From an uncultured Oscillospiraceae bacterium (lineage in GTDB: Bacteria > Bacillota > Clostridia > Oscillospirales > Oscillospiraceae), in assembly GCA_934667815.1 (NCBI GenBank), contig CAKUMO010000007.1:21817-85816 (forward strand): 64,000 nucleotides of DNA, given 5' to 3'. Positions 1-9,626 of this stretch are shown here, piece after piece. Within the stretch, counting starts at the first letter, position 1; every line of letters starts with the position of its first letter. The position numbers and the translations under genes are program-made. The notes under the pieces were generated by a model. It was not told the origin of the DNA, did no database searches, and saw only the letters and a program-made list of their open reading frames with translations.

Positions 1-1439
1 ACGGTCTGCTTTGCGCCATCCGCACCGGTCACGGTCAGGACGATGTCGCCCGCGCCGGGAAGCTCGCCCTCGGTATAGTCCGTGCGGCTCTGCGAGGCAT
101 CAATGGATGCGGCAAGCGCATCGTGCTTCTCCGACCGCGCGGCCATGATGTAGCAGGCCGTCGGCAGATAGGTGTGCGTGGCAAGGTTCATACCGCGGAA
201 CACGATGTCGTTTTCATAGACCGTGACGAGATAGCCCTCGCTGTCGGTGTCGTTGGTGTCATAGAGGAGCTTGGTGCGGTTGGCGTTGAAGGTACGAATC
301 TGCGAAACGGAGCTGTTGTGGATCATGCGCGCGCTCGCACCGCCGTTATCGCAGTAGTTGACCAGCTCGGCGAAGGCCACATGCGTATGACCGGTGCAGA
401 AGATCAGCTCCTTGTATTCTTCGAGCAGCGCCTTCAGGCGCAGCGTATTCGGGAAGTCCTCGCGCAGCGCGAGCGGCTCTGCATAGAGGTTCGGCGTTGC
501 GTCGCCCGCGCCCCAGTTTTCAAAGCCCGCGTGCTCAATGAGGAAGATGTTCACGCCCGTTCCGGCGTATTGGGCAAGCTGACCTTCCAGCCAGTCCATC
601 TGCTCGTCGGAGAAGCAATCAACGTTGTTGCTGTCTCCCGTGGTGGGCAGCATGTCCTGCGCCATAAAGAGGAACACGTCGCCGTTTTCCGCAACGCGGG
701 AAAAATAGAGGTTTTCGCCGTCCGTGCCCTCGTCGGAGAAGCAGGACAAAAAGTTTTCCAGATTGCCGCTGTCGTGGTTGCCCATCGCCGCCCAGATCGT
801 GCCAGTGTAGCCGGACTGGGTGATCTGCTCACGATAACGGTTGAACTCGCCAAGCGTGCCGGCGTTGCTGTAATCGCCGGAGATGACAATGAGGTCGATT
901 GCCTGCTCCTTGAGGTATTCCAATGCGCGCAGCCACTTCTCGCCTGCGTAGTCGTAATTCATGTGCAGGTCGGACAGAGAAGCAAAGCGCAGCGTCGCTC
1001 TGCCGCTGTTAAAGCGTTTTTCCTGCGGAATGGCCAGCGTGACGGCCTCGGCAAGCTGCGGCTGCACGATGTGCTCCGTGCGGCTTTCAAACACCGCAAG
1101 CTGCGTCGCGCCCTCGGGCAGCGCCATGCCGGACGGCAGCGTGAAACCCACCGGCTCGCCGGTGATCTCCGCGCCGGCGATCTCGCCGTAGCCGGGCAGA
1201 ATCTGCTGATCGTCCGCGAAATACAGGACGTAATAGCCCGATGTTTTGGAAGAAACGCCCGGCGTGAGCGTGATAACGCCCTCGGCATAGCCGGGACGCG
1301 CTGCATTCTCGCCGGTGAAACGGTATTCCACCGTCAGTCCGGCATCCTCGGCGGCAGCGGTGGGCGCAAGCCCGCACAGCAGCGCCAGCAGCAGTGCGCA
1401 GACGCAGACGGTAGTCAGTATTCTATGGAGTGGTCTCAT
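1..1439 (-). CDS. Secreted calcineurin-like metallophosphoesterase (3' end outside window)
   Basis: About 479 residues are visible; the C-terminus runs off the left edge. The start at 1439 follows AGGAAGGAG at good spacing, and residues 1-31 form a signal peptide (basic start, Leu/Ala core, AAA-E cleavage region). A beta-rich N-domain precedes a complete set of metallophosphoesterase motifs: D-x-H in SDLHMN (about residue 157), GDYSNAG, GNHD (about 220), a lone His in IEHAG and GHTH (about 350). These bind the two metals that hydrolyse phosphomono- or diesters. It lies 54 bp after the SGNH surface protein gene and is probably cotranscribed with it. The substrate cannot be told; the extracellular location suggests scavenging of phosphate from host or dietary compounds. 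The family is clear, the role is not. Confidence 0.88.
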   Translation of the reverse strand, partial: MRPLHRILTTVCVCALLLALLCGLAPTAAAEDAGLTVEYRFTGENAARPGYAEGVITLTPGVSSKTSGYYVLYFADDQQILPGYGEIAGAEITGEPVGFTLPSGMALPEGATQLAVFESRTEHIVQPQLAEAVTLAIPQEKRFNSGRATLRFASLSDLHMNYDYAGEKWLRALEYLKEQAIDLIVISGDYSNAGTLGEFNRYREQITQSGYTGTIWAAMGNHDSGNLENFLSCFSDEGTDGENLYFSRVAENGDVFLFMAQDMLPTTGDSNNVDCFSDEQMDWLEGQLAQYAGTGVNIFLIEHAGFENWGAGDATPNLYAEPLALREDFPNTLRLKALLEEYKELIFCTGHTHVAFAELVNYCDNGGASARMIHNSSVSQIRTFNANRTKLLYDTNDTDSEGYLVTVYENDIVFRGMNLATHTYLPTACYIMAARSEKHDALAASIDASQSRTDYTEGELPGAGDIVLTVTGADGAKQT

Positions 1440-1493
1440 GGTGTCTCCTTCCTCTTTCGGGCAGGAGGGGCAGAAGTCTGCTCCTCCGATTGC

Positions 1494-4400
1494 TTAATGA
1501 CTTTGATTTCTCTTGCGGATGGTGAGGATCACGCCCGCACCCGCTGCGGCCAGCACTGCCAGCGCCGTCCACAGGACGAGCAGCATGGAGTCGCCCGTCT
1601 TGGGTTGATCCGGGTTGAGCTTCGGCACGACCGTCTGCTTGACGAGAACCTCGCCGCAGACAGAGCAGTGCTTTCCCTCGGTCAGACCGGTCGCGTCCTT
1701 CGTTGCGGGAACGGCGGGATCGATGACCTCGGTGTGCGGAACCTTTTCGGTCACCTGCTGCGCAACAAGAACCTCACTGCAGACGGAGCAGTGCTTGCCC
1801 TCGGTCAAGCCGGTCTTGGTGCAGGTTGCCTTGACCGCAGGATCGACAACCTCGGTATGCGGGGCCTTTTCGGTCTCCTGCTGCGCAACGAGAATCTCGC
1901 TGCAGACGGAGCAGTGCTTGCCCTCGGTCAGGCCGGTCTTGGTGCAGGTTGCCTTGACCGCAGGATCGACGACCTCGGTATGCGGGGCCTTTTCGGTCTC
2001 CTGCTGTGCAACCAGAACTTCGCCGCAGGTGCCGCAGTGCTTGCCCTCAGTCAGGCCGGTCTTGGTGCAGGTTGCCTTGACGGCGGGATCGATCACGACA
2101 TTGGTGTGCTTGCAGGAGGTGTCCGCGCCGCTGATGTTGTAATAGGCGTTCAGCGTGCGCACGACGGCGTTGGCCATCACGCGGTAGCCGGCAGTGGTGG
2201 GATGCAGGCCGTCGTCGAGCAGCCAGCCGATCCCGCGCATATCAAAGTAGGTATCGGCATAGATCAGACCCTTGCTCTCGGCCATTTCACGGATGGCCGT
2301 GTTCCACGCGCGCATCTGCACGCTGTTCGCATCCGCGCCCTTGGCGCAGACGCCGCAGACCACGATCACGGTCTCCGGGCAGGCGGCGATGATCTCGTCG
2401 AGATAGGTGTTATAGGTGCTGATGAACTCCTCGAGGGACGTTCCGGCATGGTAGTCGTTGATGCCGTAGGCAATGGTCAGAAGATCGGGGTTGTTCGGCA
2501 CGATGTAATCCTGCACGGTCTCCTTCGCGGGAGGATAGGCGTTGTTATAGGAGCGGGTGCACATTCTCGTGCCGCCGATAGCCTTGTTGATGAGGGTAAT
2601 CTCGTGGTCGGAGAGGTCGTTGAGCATCTTGGCAAACACGGGAACCCATGCCATCTGCTCGCGGTTGACCGCCTCTGCACCGTAGGAAATGCTGTCGCCC
2701 ACGGCGACGTAGGTCTTGATCTCCTTCGCGGAGTAATCCTTACGGGCACCAGCACGGCCGACGCGCATGGTCTCGGTCAGGACGATGCGGTAAACGTCGG
2801 TGTAGGTCGCAACCTTGCTGCGGTCGGCCGTCAGGAGCGCGGCGCGAACCTTTTCGCGCGCTGCGCCGGGCAGGCTGCGGTAGAGGTCGAGGCGGATGCC
2901 GAGCGCATCGTTCTCCAGCGCGGCTTCCATGGCCGCCTGGGTGGAAGCATTCTTGAAGTCCTCGACTGCCTGTGCGGTCTTGGGCGCGGGATAGACTGCA
3001 TCGCTCAGGTCGCGGATGTGCAGAGCGCTCAGGGCGCTTGCCTCGCGCATGGCGCGCTCCAGCACTTCGCCGGCAAGGAGCATATTGCCCGTAGCGGTCG
3101 GGGTACGGCCGTCCTCCGCGACCGTCCAGTCGCGCTCGCCCATGGCGTTATAGAGGTCGGCAAAGGGAAGCTCCAGCTCCTCGGAGAGCTTGAAGATGAC
3201 AGCCTGATACGCGGCATAGGTCTCGAGCGTAACATCGCCAAGGACATAATCGCGCACATAGGGCAGACCGCAGACGATCATCAGGCCGTTTTCGGGCAGC
3301 GCCGCCTTGGCGGCCGTAAGCTGCGCACGCAGCTCGGTTTCAAAGGCCGCAGCGCTCTTGCCGGAGAGCAGCGCCTCCAGACCGGTCGCAATGACGACGA
3401 GGTCGGCATTTTCATCCGAGAGCTTGGAAAGGTCGGTCAGGACGGCCTTGTCCAGCGCCTTGTTTTGATAGGTCGTGACGTCCGCATGCAGAAGGCTTGC
3501 CCACTGCTCGGCGGCGATGTCGCCCGCGACGGCCAGCTTGGTGAAGGGCGTCGTGTAGAGGCTCTTCCGGCCGCTTTCCACCAGAATGTTGTTGAAGGAA
3601 ATCTTGCCCGCAATGAGGCCAAGCTCAAAGTTGTAGTTATCCTCGCTCGGCGTCATCGTATAGGTTCCCTTGAGGGCATTGTCGCGGTCATAGACCTCGA
3701 TCTTGATGTCTCCGCCGCCCGTGCGCGTCATCTTCACATTGGCGACAAAGCCGGGAAGATCGAGCCACTCGACGAATTTGCCGCCCAGACGCACGGCAAG
3801 CTGCTCGCGGGAGGCGTTTCTGCCGTCCAGCTCAAAGCGCTGTCCCATGCTCTTGATGTAGCAGGCGGAGGTGTTGCTGCCCGTAACGGTCATCGTCACG
3901 GTGAAGTTGTTCATGTCATAGACGAGATTCTTCCAGATGCGGTTGCAGGTGGTGACCTTCGCCTTATCGGCCGTGATGTTCGAGGCATCCTCGGCATTCC
4001 AGCCTGTGAAATCCATCGTGCCGTTGGGCGTAGCGTCGGTCTTCCAGCCGAACTCATACGGAGAGATCACGATGTTCTCATAGGTGATGTAGGCGTTCTG
4101 CGGAATTTCCGTAGAGCCTTTGCGCTGGTAAGTCAGCTCCATGGCCGATCCGGTTCGGAAAGCCTCGTGGAACGTATGGCCCGTGGTCGAGCCGCTGTGC
4201 AGAATGTTGCCGTTCGTGCGGTCGGTCAGGCGCCATGCCATGATGCCCGACTTTCCGTTCCACGTCATGACCAGATGCACCTTGCTGACCGGCACGGCGG
4301 AATTGGGGCTGTAGCTTGCAGAGGGGCTTTTCCACTCGCGGGTATCGCTGAGCCACTCCTGCACGCGCAGGAATACTTTATAGTTATTGCCTACGTCCAG

Positions 4401-6314
4401 ATAGGTGCGAAGCTGAAGCCAGACATAGTTGTTGGACGCAGGATTGCGCAGCTTGATCCAGACATCGTCGTAGAACTTGTCCTTCGTGGTGCCGTTTTCG
4501 ACGTTCGGCATCGTGATGTCCATGCCGATCTCGTAGGTCTTGGTATTATCGGGGCTGACATCCGTGGGGAGCCATTCCGAGCCGTTGAGGAAGTTGATCT
4601 CCGTCTTGGTGGGGTCGGAATTGTCGTACTTGATGTAGGCATTGGAAACCGTGAGGTTCGTCTTGTTCCGATAGACGCTCAGCGCAACGCTGTCGCTGGT
4701 AGTCAGCGGCTCGGTAAGGGTGTAGCCCGCACTCGAAGCGCTGTAAATCTCTTTGCCGGTCGTGCGGTCGGTCAGCGCCCATGCGTAAACGCCGTTCTTG
4801 TAGCTGATAACAAAATGCACCTTGCTCACAGGAACCGCGGAATTGGGCGTATATGCGCCGGAAACCGTATTCCAGGTGCCGCTCTTCAGCTCCTGCATGC
4901 GGACGAAAACCTTGTAAACACCGTTCACGTCCAGATAGGTGCGAAGCTGCAGCAGCATATAGTCGTTCTGGCCGGGCGCCTGGAGCTTGACCCAAAGGTC
5001 ATCATAGAAAACGTTTCTCTCCTCCGCGCTCTCGATGTTGGGAAGATCGACGTCCATGCCCAGCTCGTAAACCTTGGTGTTATCGGGCTTGACGTCTGTC
5101 GTCATCCAGTTGCTGTCGCCCGTGAAGACCACGTCGGTTTTGTCAGGATCGGACGGCTCGGAGGACGCTTCATACTTAATATAAGCGTTTGCAACCGTGA
5201 CGTTTGTCTTGCCGCGCTTGATGCTCAGCGCAACGCCGTCGCTGCCCGTCAGGGCTTCGTCAAAGGTATGGCTTCCGCTCGAGGCCTCGTAGATCTGCGA
5301 GCCGGTCGCGCGGTCGGTCAGCTTCCATGCATAAGCGCCGTCCTTGTAGCTCAAAACAAGGTGTACCTTGCTCACGGGAACCGTGGAATTGGGCGTATAT
5401 GCGCCGGAAACCGTGCTCCATGCGCCGTCCTTCAGCTCCTGCATGCGGACAAAAACCTTATAAACGCCGTTCTTGTCCAGATAGGTACGTAGCTGCAGCC
5501 ACATATAGCCGCTTTGGCCGGGCGCCTGGAACTTGACCCAGACGTCGTCATAGAAGGTATCCTTCGTTTCCGCGCTCTCGACACTGGGAAGATCGATGTC
5601 CATGCCCAGCTCGTAGACCTTCGTGTTGTCGGGCTTGACGTCCGTCGTCAGCCAGTCGGCGTCGCCCGTAAAGACCACGTCGGTTTTGTCGGGATCGGAC
5701 GGCTCGCTCGTTTCCTCATAGGCAATGTAGGCATTGCTGAGTGTGATGTTCGTCTTGCCGCGCTTGACGGTCAGCTCAACGGCAGCGCAGGAGGTCAGTT
5801 CGCTCTTGAAGGTATGGCCGGCGGTCGTGTCCTCATTGATCGTGGCGCCGCCGTCGCGGTTGGTGACCGTCCACGACCATACGCCGTTTTCATAGCGCAT
5901 GGCCAGATGCAGCTTGCTGATGGGGGTCGCAGAGCCGGCGCTCCATGCTCCCTTGACGTTCACCCACGCCCTGTTCGCAAGCTCCTGCATGCGGACAAAG
6001 ACCTTATAAACGCCGCTCACATCCAGATAGGTACGGATCTGGAGCCATGCGTAGTCCAGAGAATCCGGATTGCGGAGCTTGACGCAGACCTCGTCCGCGA
6101 TCGCGTCTCGCTGGGTGGCAGTCTCGATGTTGGGAAGGTCGAGATCCATTCCCAGCTCGTATGCCTTGGTGTTATCCGGCTGCACGTCCGACGTGAGCCA
6201 TTCGCCGTCGCCGGTGAAGGTAACGGTCTGTTGGGCTGTCGGCTCGGCCAGTACGGCCGGAACCAGAGCCAGAAGGATCGCTGCCGTCAGCAGCAGGCTG
6301 AGCAGTCTTTTCAT
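1494..6314 (-). CDS. Giant cell-wall-anchored SGNH/GDSL hydrolase with beta-sandwich repeats
   Basis: 1606 aa. Signal peptide at 1-23; four homologous repeats of about 185 residues (starting near 32, 215, 400 and 582, each opening FTGD..W...DV.PDNTK.YE.GMD); a further beta domain (about 770-915); a degenerate SGNH-like domain (about 928-1100); an intact SGNH domain with GDSIS (about 1204), GIND (about 1284) and DGLHP (about 1369); four 41-aa CxxC repeats (about 1398-1565); then PKTGD, a hydrophobic stretch and RKRN, a sortase-type sorting signal. The repeats resemble carbohydrate-binding jelly rolls, so a surface esterase (deacetylase) acting on a polysaccharide is likely. AAGGAGG lies just before the ATG, and a TTGACA/TAAACT promoter lies upstream. 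It follows the mannan operon, which suggests a role on the same glycan; that is inference. Confidence 0.88.
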   Translation of the reverse strand: MKRLLSLLLTAAILLALVPAVLAEPTAQQTVTFTGDGEWLTSDVQPDNTKAYELGMDLDLPNIETATQRDAIADEVCVKLRNPDSLDYAWLQIRTYLDVSGVYKVFVRMQELANRAWVNVKGAWSAGSATPISKLHLAMRYENGVWSWTVTNRDGGATINEDTTAGHTFKSELTSCAAVELTVKRGKTNITLSNAYIAYEETSEPSDPDKTDVVFTGDADWLTTDVKPDNTKVYELGMDIDLPSVESAETKDTFYDDVWVKFQAPGQSGYMWLQLRTYLDKNGVYKVFVRMQELKDGAWSTVSGAYTPNSTVPVSKVHLVLSYKDGAYAWKLTDRATGSQIYEASSGSHTFDEALTGSDGVALSIKRGKTNVTVANAYIKYEASSEPSDPDKTDVVFTGDSNWMTTDVKPDNTKVYELGMDVDLPNIESAEERNVFYDDLWVKLQAPGQNDYMLLQLRTYLDVNGVYKVFVRMQELKSGTWNTVSGAYTPNSAVPVSKVHFVISYKNGVYAWALTDRTTGKEIYSASSAGYTLTEPLTTSDSVALSVYRNKTNLTVSNAYIKYDNSDPTKTEINFLNGSEWLPTDVSPDNTKTYEIGMDITMPNVENGTTKDKFYDDVWIKLRNPASNNYVWLQLRTYLDVGNNYKVFLRVQEWLSDTREWKSPSASYSPNSAVPVSKVHLVMTWNGKSGIMAWRLTDRTNGNILHSGSTTGHTFHEAFRTGSAMELTYQRKGSTEIPQNAYITYENIVISPYEFGWKTDATPNGTMDFTGWNAEDASNITADKAKVTTCNRIWKNLVYDMNNFTVTMTVTGSNTSACYIKSMGQRFELDGRNASREQLAVRLGGKFVEWLDLPGFVANVKMTRTGGGDIKIEVYDRDNALKGTYTMTPSEDNYNFELGLIAGKISFNNILVESGRKSLYTTPFTKLAVAGDIAAEQWASLLHADVTTYQNKALDKAVLTDLSKLSDENADLVVIATGLEALLSGKSAAAFETELRAQLTAAKAALPENGLMIVCGLPYVRDYVLGDVTLETYAAYQAVIFKLSEELELPFADLYNAMGERDWTVAEDGRTPTATGNMLLAGEVLERAMREASALSALHIRDLSDAVYPAPKTAQAVEDFKNASTQAAMEAALENDALGIRLDLYRSLPGAAREKVRAALLTADRSKVATYTDVYRIVLTETMRVGRAGARKDYSAKEIKTYVAVGDSISYGAEAVNREQMAWVPVFAKMLNDLSDHEITLINKAIGGTRMCTRSYNNAYPPAKETVQDYIVPNNPDLLTIAYGINDYHAGTSLEEFISTYNTYLDEIIAACPETVIVVCGVCAKGADANSVQMRAWNTAIREMAESKGLIYADTYFDMRGIGWLLDDGLHPTTAGYRVMANAVVRTLNAYYNISGADTSCKHTNVVIDPAVKATCTKTGLTEGKHCGTCGEVLVAQQETEKAPHTEVVDPAVKATCTKTGLTEGKHCSVCSEILVAQQETEKAPHTEVVDPAVKATCTKTGLTEGKHCSVCSEVLVAQQVTEKVPHTEVIDPAVPATKDATGLTEGKHCSVCGEVLVKQTVVPKLNPDQPKTGDSMLLVLWTALAVLAAAGAGVILTIRKRNQSH
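1620..2110 (-). repeat. Four tandem 123-bp units coding 41-aa CxxC repeats
   Basis: The same sequence landmark recurs at 1668, 1791, 1914 and 2037, an exact 123-bp period. Each unit encodes a segment with T-K-x-G-L-T-E-G-K-H-C-x-x-C and ends before H-T-E-V. The units lie between the SGNH domain and the sorting signal, so they probably act as a stalk. The paired cysteines could bind metal or form disulfides. Confidence 0.85.
4050..6240 (-). repeat. Four-fold internal repeat of about 550 bp (beta-sandwich modules)
   Basis: The codons for W-x-x-T/S-D-V-x-P-D-N-T-K recur near 6190, 5640, 5090 and 4560. Modules two and three are also close in nucleotide sequence (compare 5390-5650 with 4840-5100), which indicates fairly recent duplication. 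The predicted fold is a jelly roll like carbohydrate-binding or LamG-type modules; this is inferred from the beta-rich pattern. Confidence 0.8.
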
Positions 6315-6360
6315 TCTGTTTCCTCCTTGATTTTCGCAGTTTGCGCATTGCGCTGGGTAT

Positions 6361-6390
6361 AGTTTACTCCATGTCTCGTTTTATTGTCAA
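6361..6390 (-). promoter_or_regulatory. Promoter of the SGNH surface protein gene, with operator-like -35 region
   Basis: On the minus strand TTGACA (6385-6390) is separated by 18 bp from TAAACT (6361-6366). The -35 sits in ATTGACAATAAAA, which is also found at the mannan operon promoter. Extending left on the plus strand, TTGTCAA, five bases and TTTACAT form an imperfect inverted repeat matching the layout of the 26868 operator. The 164-bp gap after the GH38 gene makes this an independent transcription start. Confidence 0.6.
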
Positions 6391-6478
6391 TCGATTTTAC
6401 ATAAAATCAAATTTTTCGGAGTTTTCCTCATTTTTACATTTCAATTTTGTGTAAAACGCCTCAAAAATCGGAAATTTG

Positions 6479-9400
6479 TTATATCAACTCTATAAGGATC
6501 GTTTTCACCTCAAAGGGCGCGAAATGCAGACGCAGTCCGTCCGCTCCGCAGGGGATCTCCCGCCTGTTTTCCTCGAGCAGATCGGTCTCAAAAGCGCGTG
6601 TAAAGGGAACATGCAGCCGCAGATGCACCTCGCAGCCTTCATTGCCGCATTCATAGGCACGAAGGACGAGCGCATCGGAACCCTCGGCCTGCTTGAGCGT
6701 CTCGACCAACACGTTTTCACGGTCCGTGCTCAAAAGGCTGAATGCTCCGGCAAGCCTGCCGCCGCCCGCGCTTCTCCGCGCCCAAAGCGGCGTTTGGAAG
6801 CCATAAGCCGCACGCTGTGCCTGCGAAAGCGACACCGCGCCGCCGTGCGGCAGCAGGCAGCAGGAGAATTCCTGTTCTCCCTGATCCTGCTGCGGGTCGG
6901 GGAACGTCGCACTGCGCAGCACCGTCAGGCGCAGGTGCCCGCGCAAAACATCGCAGCCGTATTTGCAGTCGCTCAGAAGCGTCAGTCCAAAGCCGCCGTC
7001 GCTGAGGTCGAACCATTTTTGTGCGCAGACCTCAAAGCGGGCGTGATCCCAGAGCGTATTCTGGTGTATGGGGCGCTCGATCGAGCCGAACTGGATGCCG
7101 TAGGTCGCTTTGACCGCGTTTACGGCCGCCGGGAAATCGAGCTTCAGAAGCGTATTCTGCTCATGCCAGTCCACCTTGCAGTGCAGATGCAGGCCGGGCA
7201 GTCTGCAATATAAGATATAGTCCAGCGTGATGCGCGAATTGCGATAGCGCCGCGTGACGCGCACGACCGTGCGCACGGCGTTATCCTCAAGCAGCTCGGC
7301 TGAAGCCGCATCGATGGCCTCGGATTTTTCCGGATAGTAGACCATCAGGTTCCACGCATCGCTGCGGTTCGGCCGATCCTCAAATGCGAGAAAGCGTGCG
7401 CCGCAGTCGCCGGGCCGCATCAAATCGCGGTTTTCATGTTTGCAGAAATAGCGGGAAATGTTCCAGTTTTCGTCAAATTCTATCCTGGAATCGTCATTTT
7501 CAAGGACGCGAGAAAGTCGATTTTCATATATTTTCTCCGCAGCCGGAACAACGTGATAAGTGCGCCAGCCCTTGGCAGGAACATTCTCGGCCAAGGCCAG
7601 CCACATGCCGTCTGCAAGCCGCACGGCGGGGCTGGTATGCGTGCCGTCGGAGAGCGCAGCCGCGCCCTCCCCTTCCCATGCAAAACGCAGCGGCGCGGTA
7701 CGCGCAAAGGGCAGGCTGTTAAAAACCGTCAGACCAGCCTGACTGATTTGCGCAGTCAGCGCATCGAGGGAATCTGCGCAGATCTCCTGCGCATCGAGCT
7801 CAATCTGCGCATGGTGCGCGAAAGCATCGGCGTAGACCTCCGGGATGGACGACCCGGGCAGCACGTCATGGAACTGATTCAGAAGCAGCAGCTTCCAGCT
7901 CTCGCGCAGACGCTCCGCCGGATAGGCAAGGCCGGTCAGGAGCCGTGCAAGCACGCTGAAATTCTCCGCATCGTGCAGACGCGTCTCGTTTTCGCGGTTG
8001 CGGCGTTTGATGCCCGCCTGTGAGGTGTAAGTCCCGCGATGATTTTCGAAGTACAGCTCGCCCTCCCACACCGGCACGCGGCGATTGCCCGCAAGCTCGC
8101 TTTCAAGGCGGTGGAAGAATTCCCCCACGCCCGAAAAATGCAAATCCGGCACGCCCGGCAGACCCATGGCAATGCGCTTGCCCTGTTCAAGCATCTCCTG
8201 CGTGGTTCCGCCGCCGCCGTCGCCGTGGCCGAAGGAGCCGAGCACCTCGCGGTTCAGATCCTTCTGCTGATAGCGCCGCCACGCGCCGACGATCCACGAG
8301 GCCTTCAGTTCTCCGTTGTAGGTCGTGCGGAAATCGCCCGACTCCTGCTCGGCAGCAACCGTCGGCATGAAGTGCGCCAGCACCTCCGAGCCGTCAATGC
8401 CACGCCAGCGGAAGGTATCATAGGGCATTTTGTCAAACTCTCCGAGGGAGAGCTTGGTCGTTACAAAGTATTTCAGGCCGCTTTTGCGCATGAGCTGCGG
8501 GAGTGCGCCGGTCTGGCCGAAATCGTCGGGAAGCCACAAAACCTCGCAGTCCTTGCCGAATTCCTGCCGGAAAAAGCGTTTGCCGTAGACGATCTGCCGT
8601 ACAAGCGACTCGCCCGAGGTCAGATTCGTATCTGCCTCGACCCACATGCCGCCCTCCGGCTCCCATCGTCCCTGTGCGACACGCTTTTTGATCTCTGCGT
8701 AAAGCGCGGGGTCGTCCTGCCTGACAAATTCATAGAGCTGCGGCTGCGAGCTCATGAAAATATACTCCGGATTCTGATCGATCAGCCGCACCGCCGTGGA
8801 AAACGACCGCACGGCCTTTTCGCGCGTCTGCTCATAGCGCCAGAGCCACGCAACGTCGATGTGCGTGCTGCCGACGGCCGCAACCGCGGGCTTTCCCCCG
8901 CCGCGATGGCCGGTATAGATCGTTCCGCGCACATACTCGGACGCACGGCGGACGGATGCGGAGAAAGCCTCCCCCTGCGCATGCAGCTCCAGCAGATTGA
9001 AGGCTTCGTTGACGCCTTGGATCAGCTCGATACGCGCAAGGTCGTCCGCCGTCATGGTGTGCGCAGCCTCCAGCGCAACGCGCAGGTCGTAATACAGGGA
9101 AAGAACCTCCGTGTCAATCGCGCGCAGCATGGGCAGAAAACAGATCGGGCGGTCGTTTTTCAGCCGGTCGCGGTAAGCCGCAAGCGCAACGGAAAATTCC
9201 TCGCCGCCTTCTGCGCAGGGCGTCAATTCTACGTCGCGGTGGTTGGAATCCATACCGGCATAGCTCACGCCGTCCAGATAGAAGCCGACCTGCGGGTTTG
9301 CCCACTCCCAGTAGCGCGTGTCGCCCACACGCAGCGTGTAGACAACCTTTTTCCCGGCAAAGCGCACGGGAATGCGAATTTTATGCCGCAGGCAGCAGTC

Positions 9401-9613
9401 GTGCCCCTGATCGCCCGGCCATTCCTCGCCGTGATACGGCAGCCATGCGTCGCCCGCCTCGCGGAGCTTGCACGGCTGAAATTTCAGCACATGCAGCGGC
9501 TCGGTATCGCAGACTATGCGCTTTTCGAGGTCGCCCAGAAGCGCCTGTGCGCGGATGGCAAGCATGTGGCGCTCGCCGTTCTTATCCTGAAAATCAATGT
9601 CAAAATGAAACAT
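6479..9613 (-). CDS. GH38 alpha-mannosidase (divergent paralog)
   Basis: 1044 aa with no signal peptide, so cytoplasmic. I chose ATG 9613 rather than an upstream in-frame start because MFHFDIDF matches the start of the paralog at 13865 and an AGAGGA site precedes it. GH38 motifs are present: THIDVAWLW metal site (about 245), EGGMWVEADTN with the expected nucleophile Asp (about 330), a PDxFG motif (about 362) and FGHGDGGGG. It should remove terminal alpha-mannose from imported oligosaccharides. Compared with the paralog, FGYSAALPQ is FGQTGALPQ and SWNEYDKLP is SLGEFDKMP, so two pocket motifs are altered; linkage or aglycone preference may differ. It lies 13 bp after the GntR/LacI regulator and is the last gene of the operon. 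Confidence 0.92.
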   Translation of the reverse strand: MFHFDIDFQDKNGERHMLAIRAQALLGDLEKRIVCDTEPLHVLKFQPCKLREAGDAWLPYHGEEWPGDQGHDCCLRHKIRIPVRFAGKKVVYTLRVGDTRYWEWANPQVGFYLDGVSYAGMDSNHRDVELTPCAEGGEEFSVALAAYRDRLKNDRPICFLPMLRAIDTEVLSLYYDLRVALEAAHTMTADDLARIELIQGVNEAFNLLELHAQGEAFSASVRRASEYVRGTIYTGHRGGGKPAVAAVGSTHIDVAWLWRYEQTREKAVRSFSTAVRLIDQNPEYIFMSSQPQLYEFVRQDDPALYAEIKKRVAQGRWEPEGGMWVEADTNLTSGESLVRQIVYGKRFFRQEFGKDCEVLWLPDDFGQTGALPQLMRKSGLKYFVTTKLSLGEFDKMPYDTFRWRGIDGSEVLAHFMPTVAAEQESGDFRTTYNGELKASWIVGAWRRYQQKDLNREVLGSFGHGDGGGGTTQEMLEQGKRIAMGLPGVPDLHFSGVGEFFHRLESELAGNRRVPVWEGELYFENHRGTYTSQAGIKRRNRENETRLHDAENFSVLARLLTGLAYPAERLRESWKLLLLNQFHDVLPGSSIPEVYADAFAHHAQIELDAQEICADSLDALTAQISQAGLTVFNSLPFARTAPLRFAWEGEGAAALSDGTHTSPAVRLADGMWLALAENVPAKGWRTYHVVPAAEKIYENRLSRVLENDDSRIEFDENWNISRYFCKHENRDLMRPGDCGARFLAFEDRPNRSDAWNLMVYYPEKSEAIDAASAELLEDNAVRTVVRVTRRYRNSRITLDYILYCRLPGLHLHCKVDWHEQNTLLKLDFPAAVNAVKATYGIQFGSIERPIHQNTLWDHARFEVCAQKWFDLSDGGFGLTLLSDCKYGCDVLRGHLRLTVLRSATFPDPQQDQGEQEFSCCLLPHGGAVSLSQAQRAAYGFQTPLWARRSAGGGRLAGAFSLLSTDRENVLVETLKQAEGSDALVLRAYECGNEGCEVHLRLHVPFTRAFETDLLEENRREIPCGADGLRLHFAPFEVKTILIELI

Positions 9614-9626
9614 ATTGCGTCCTCTG

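Noticed and set aside
123..5492. A plus-strand open frame of 1789 codons opposite the phosphoesterase and SGNH genes
   Set aside because: It mirrors the real minus-strand genes, crosses both their ends, has no ribosome site and has low-complexity Arg/Val/Ala-rich content typical of antisense frames in GC-rich genes.
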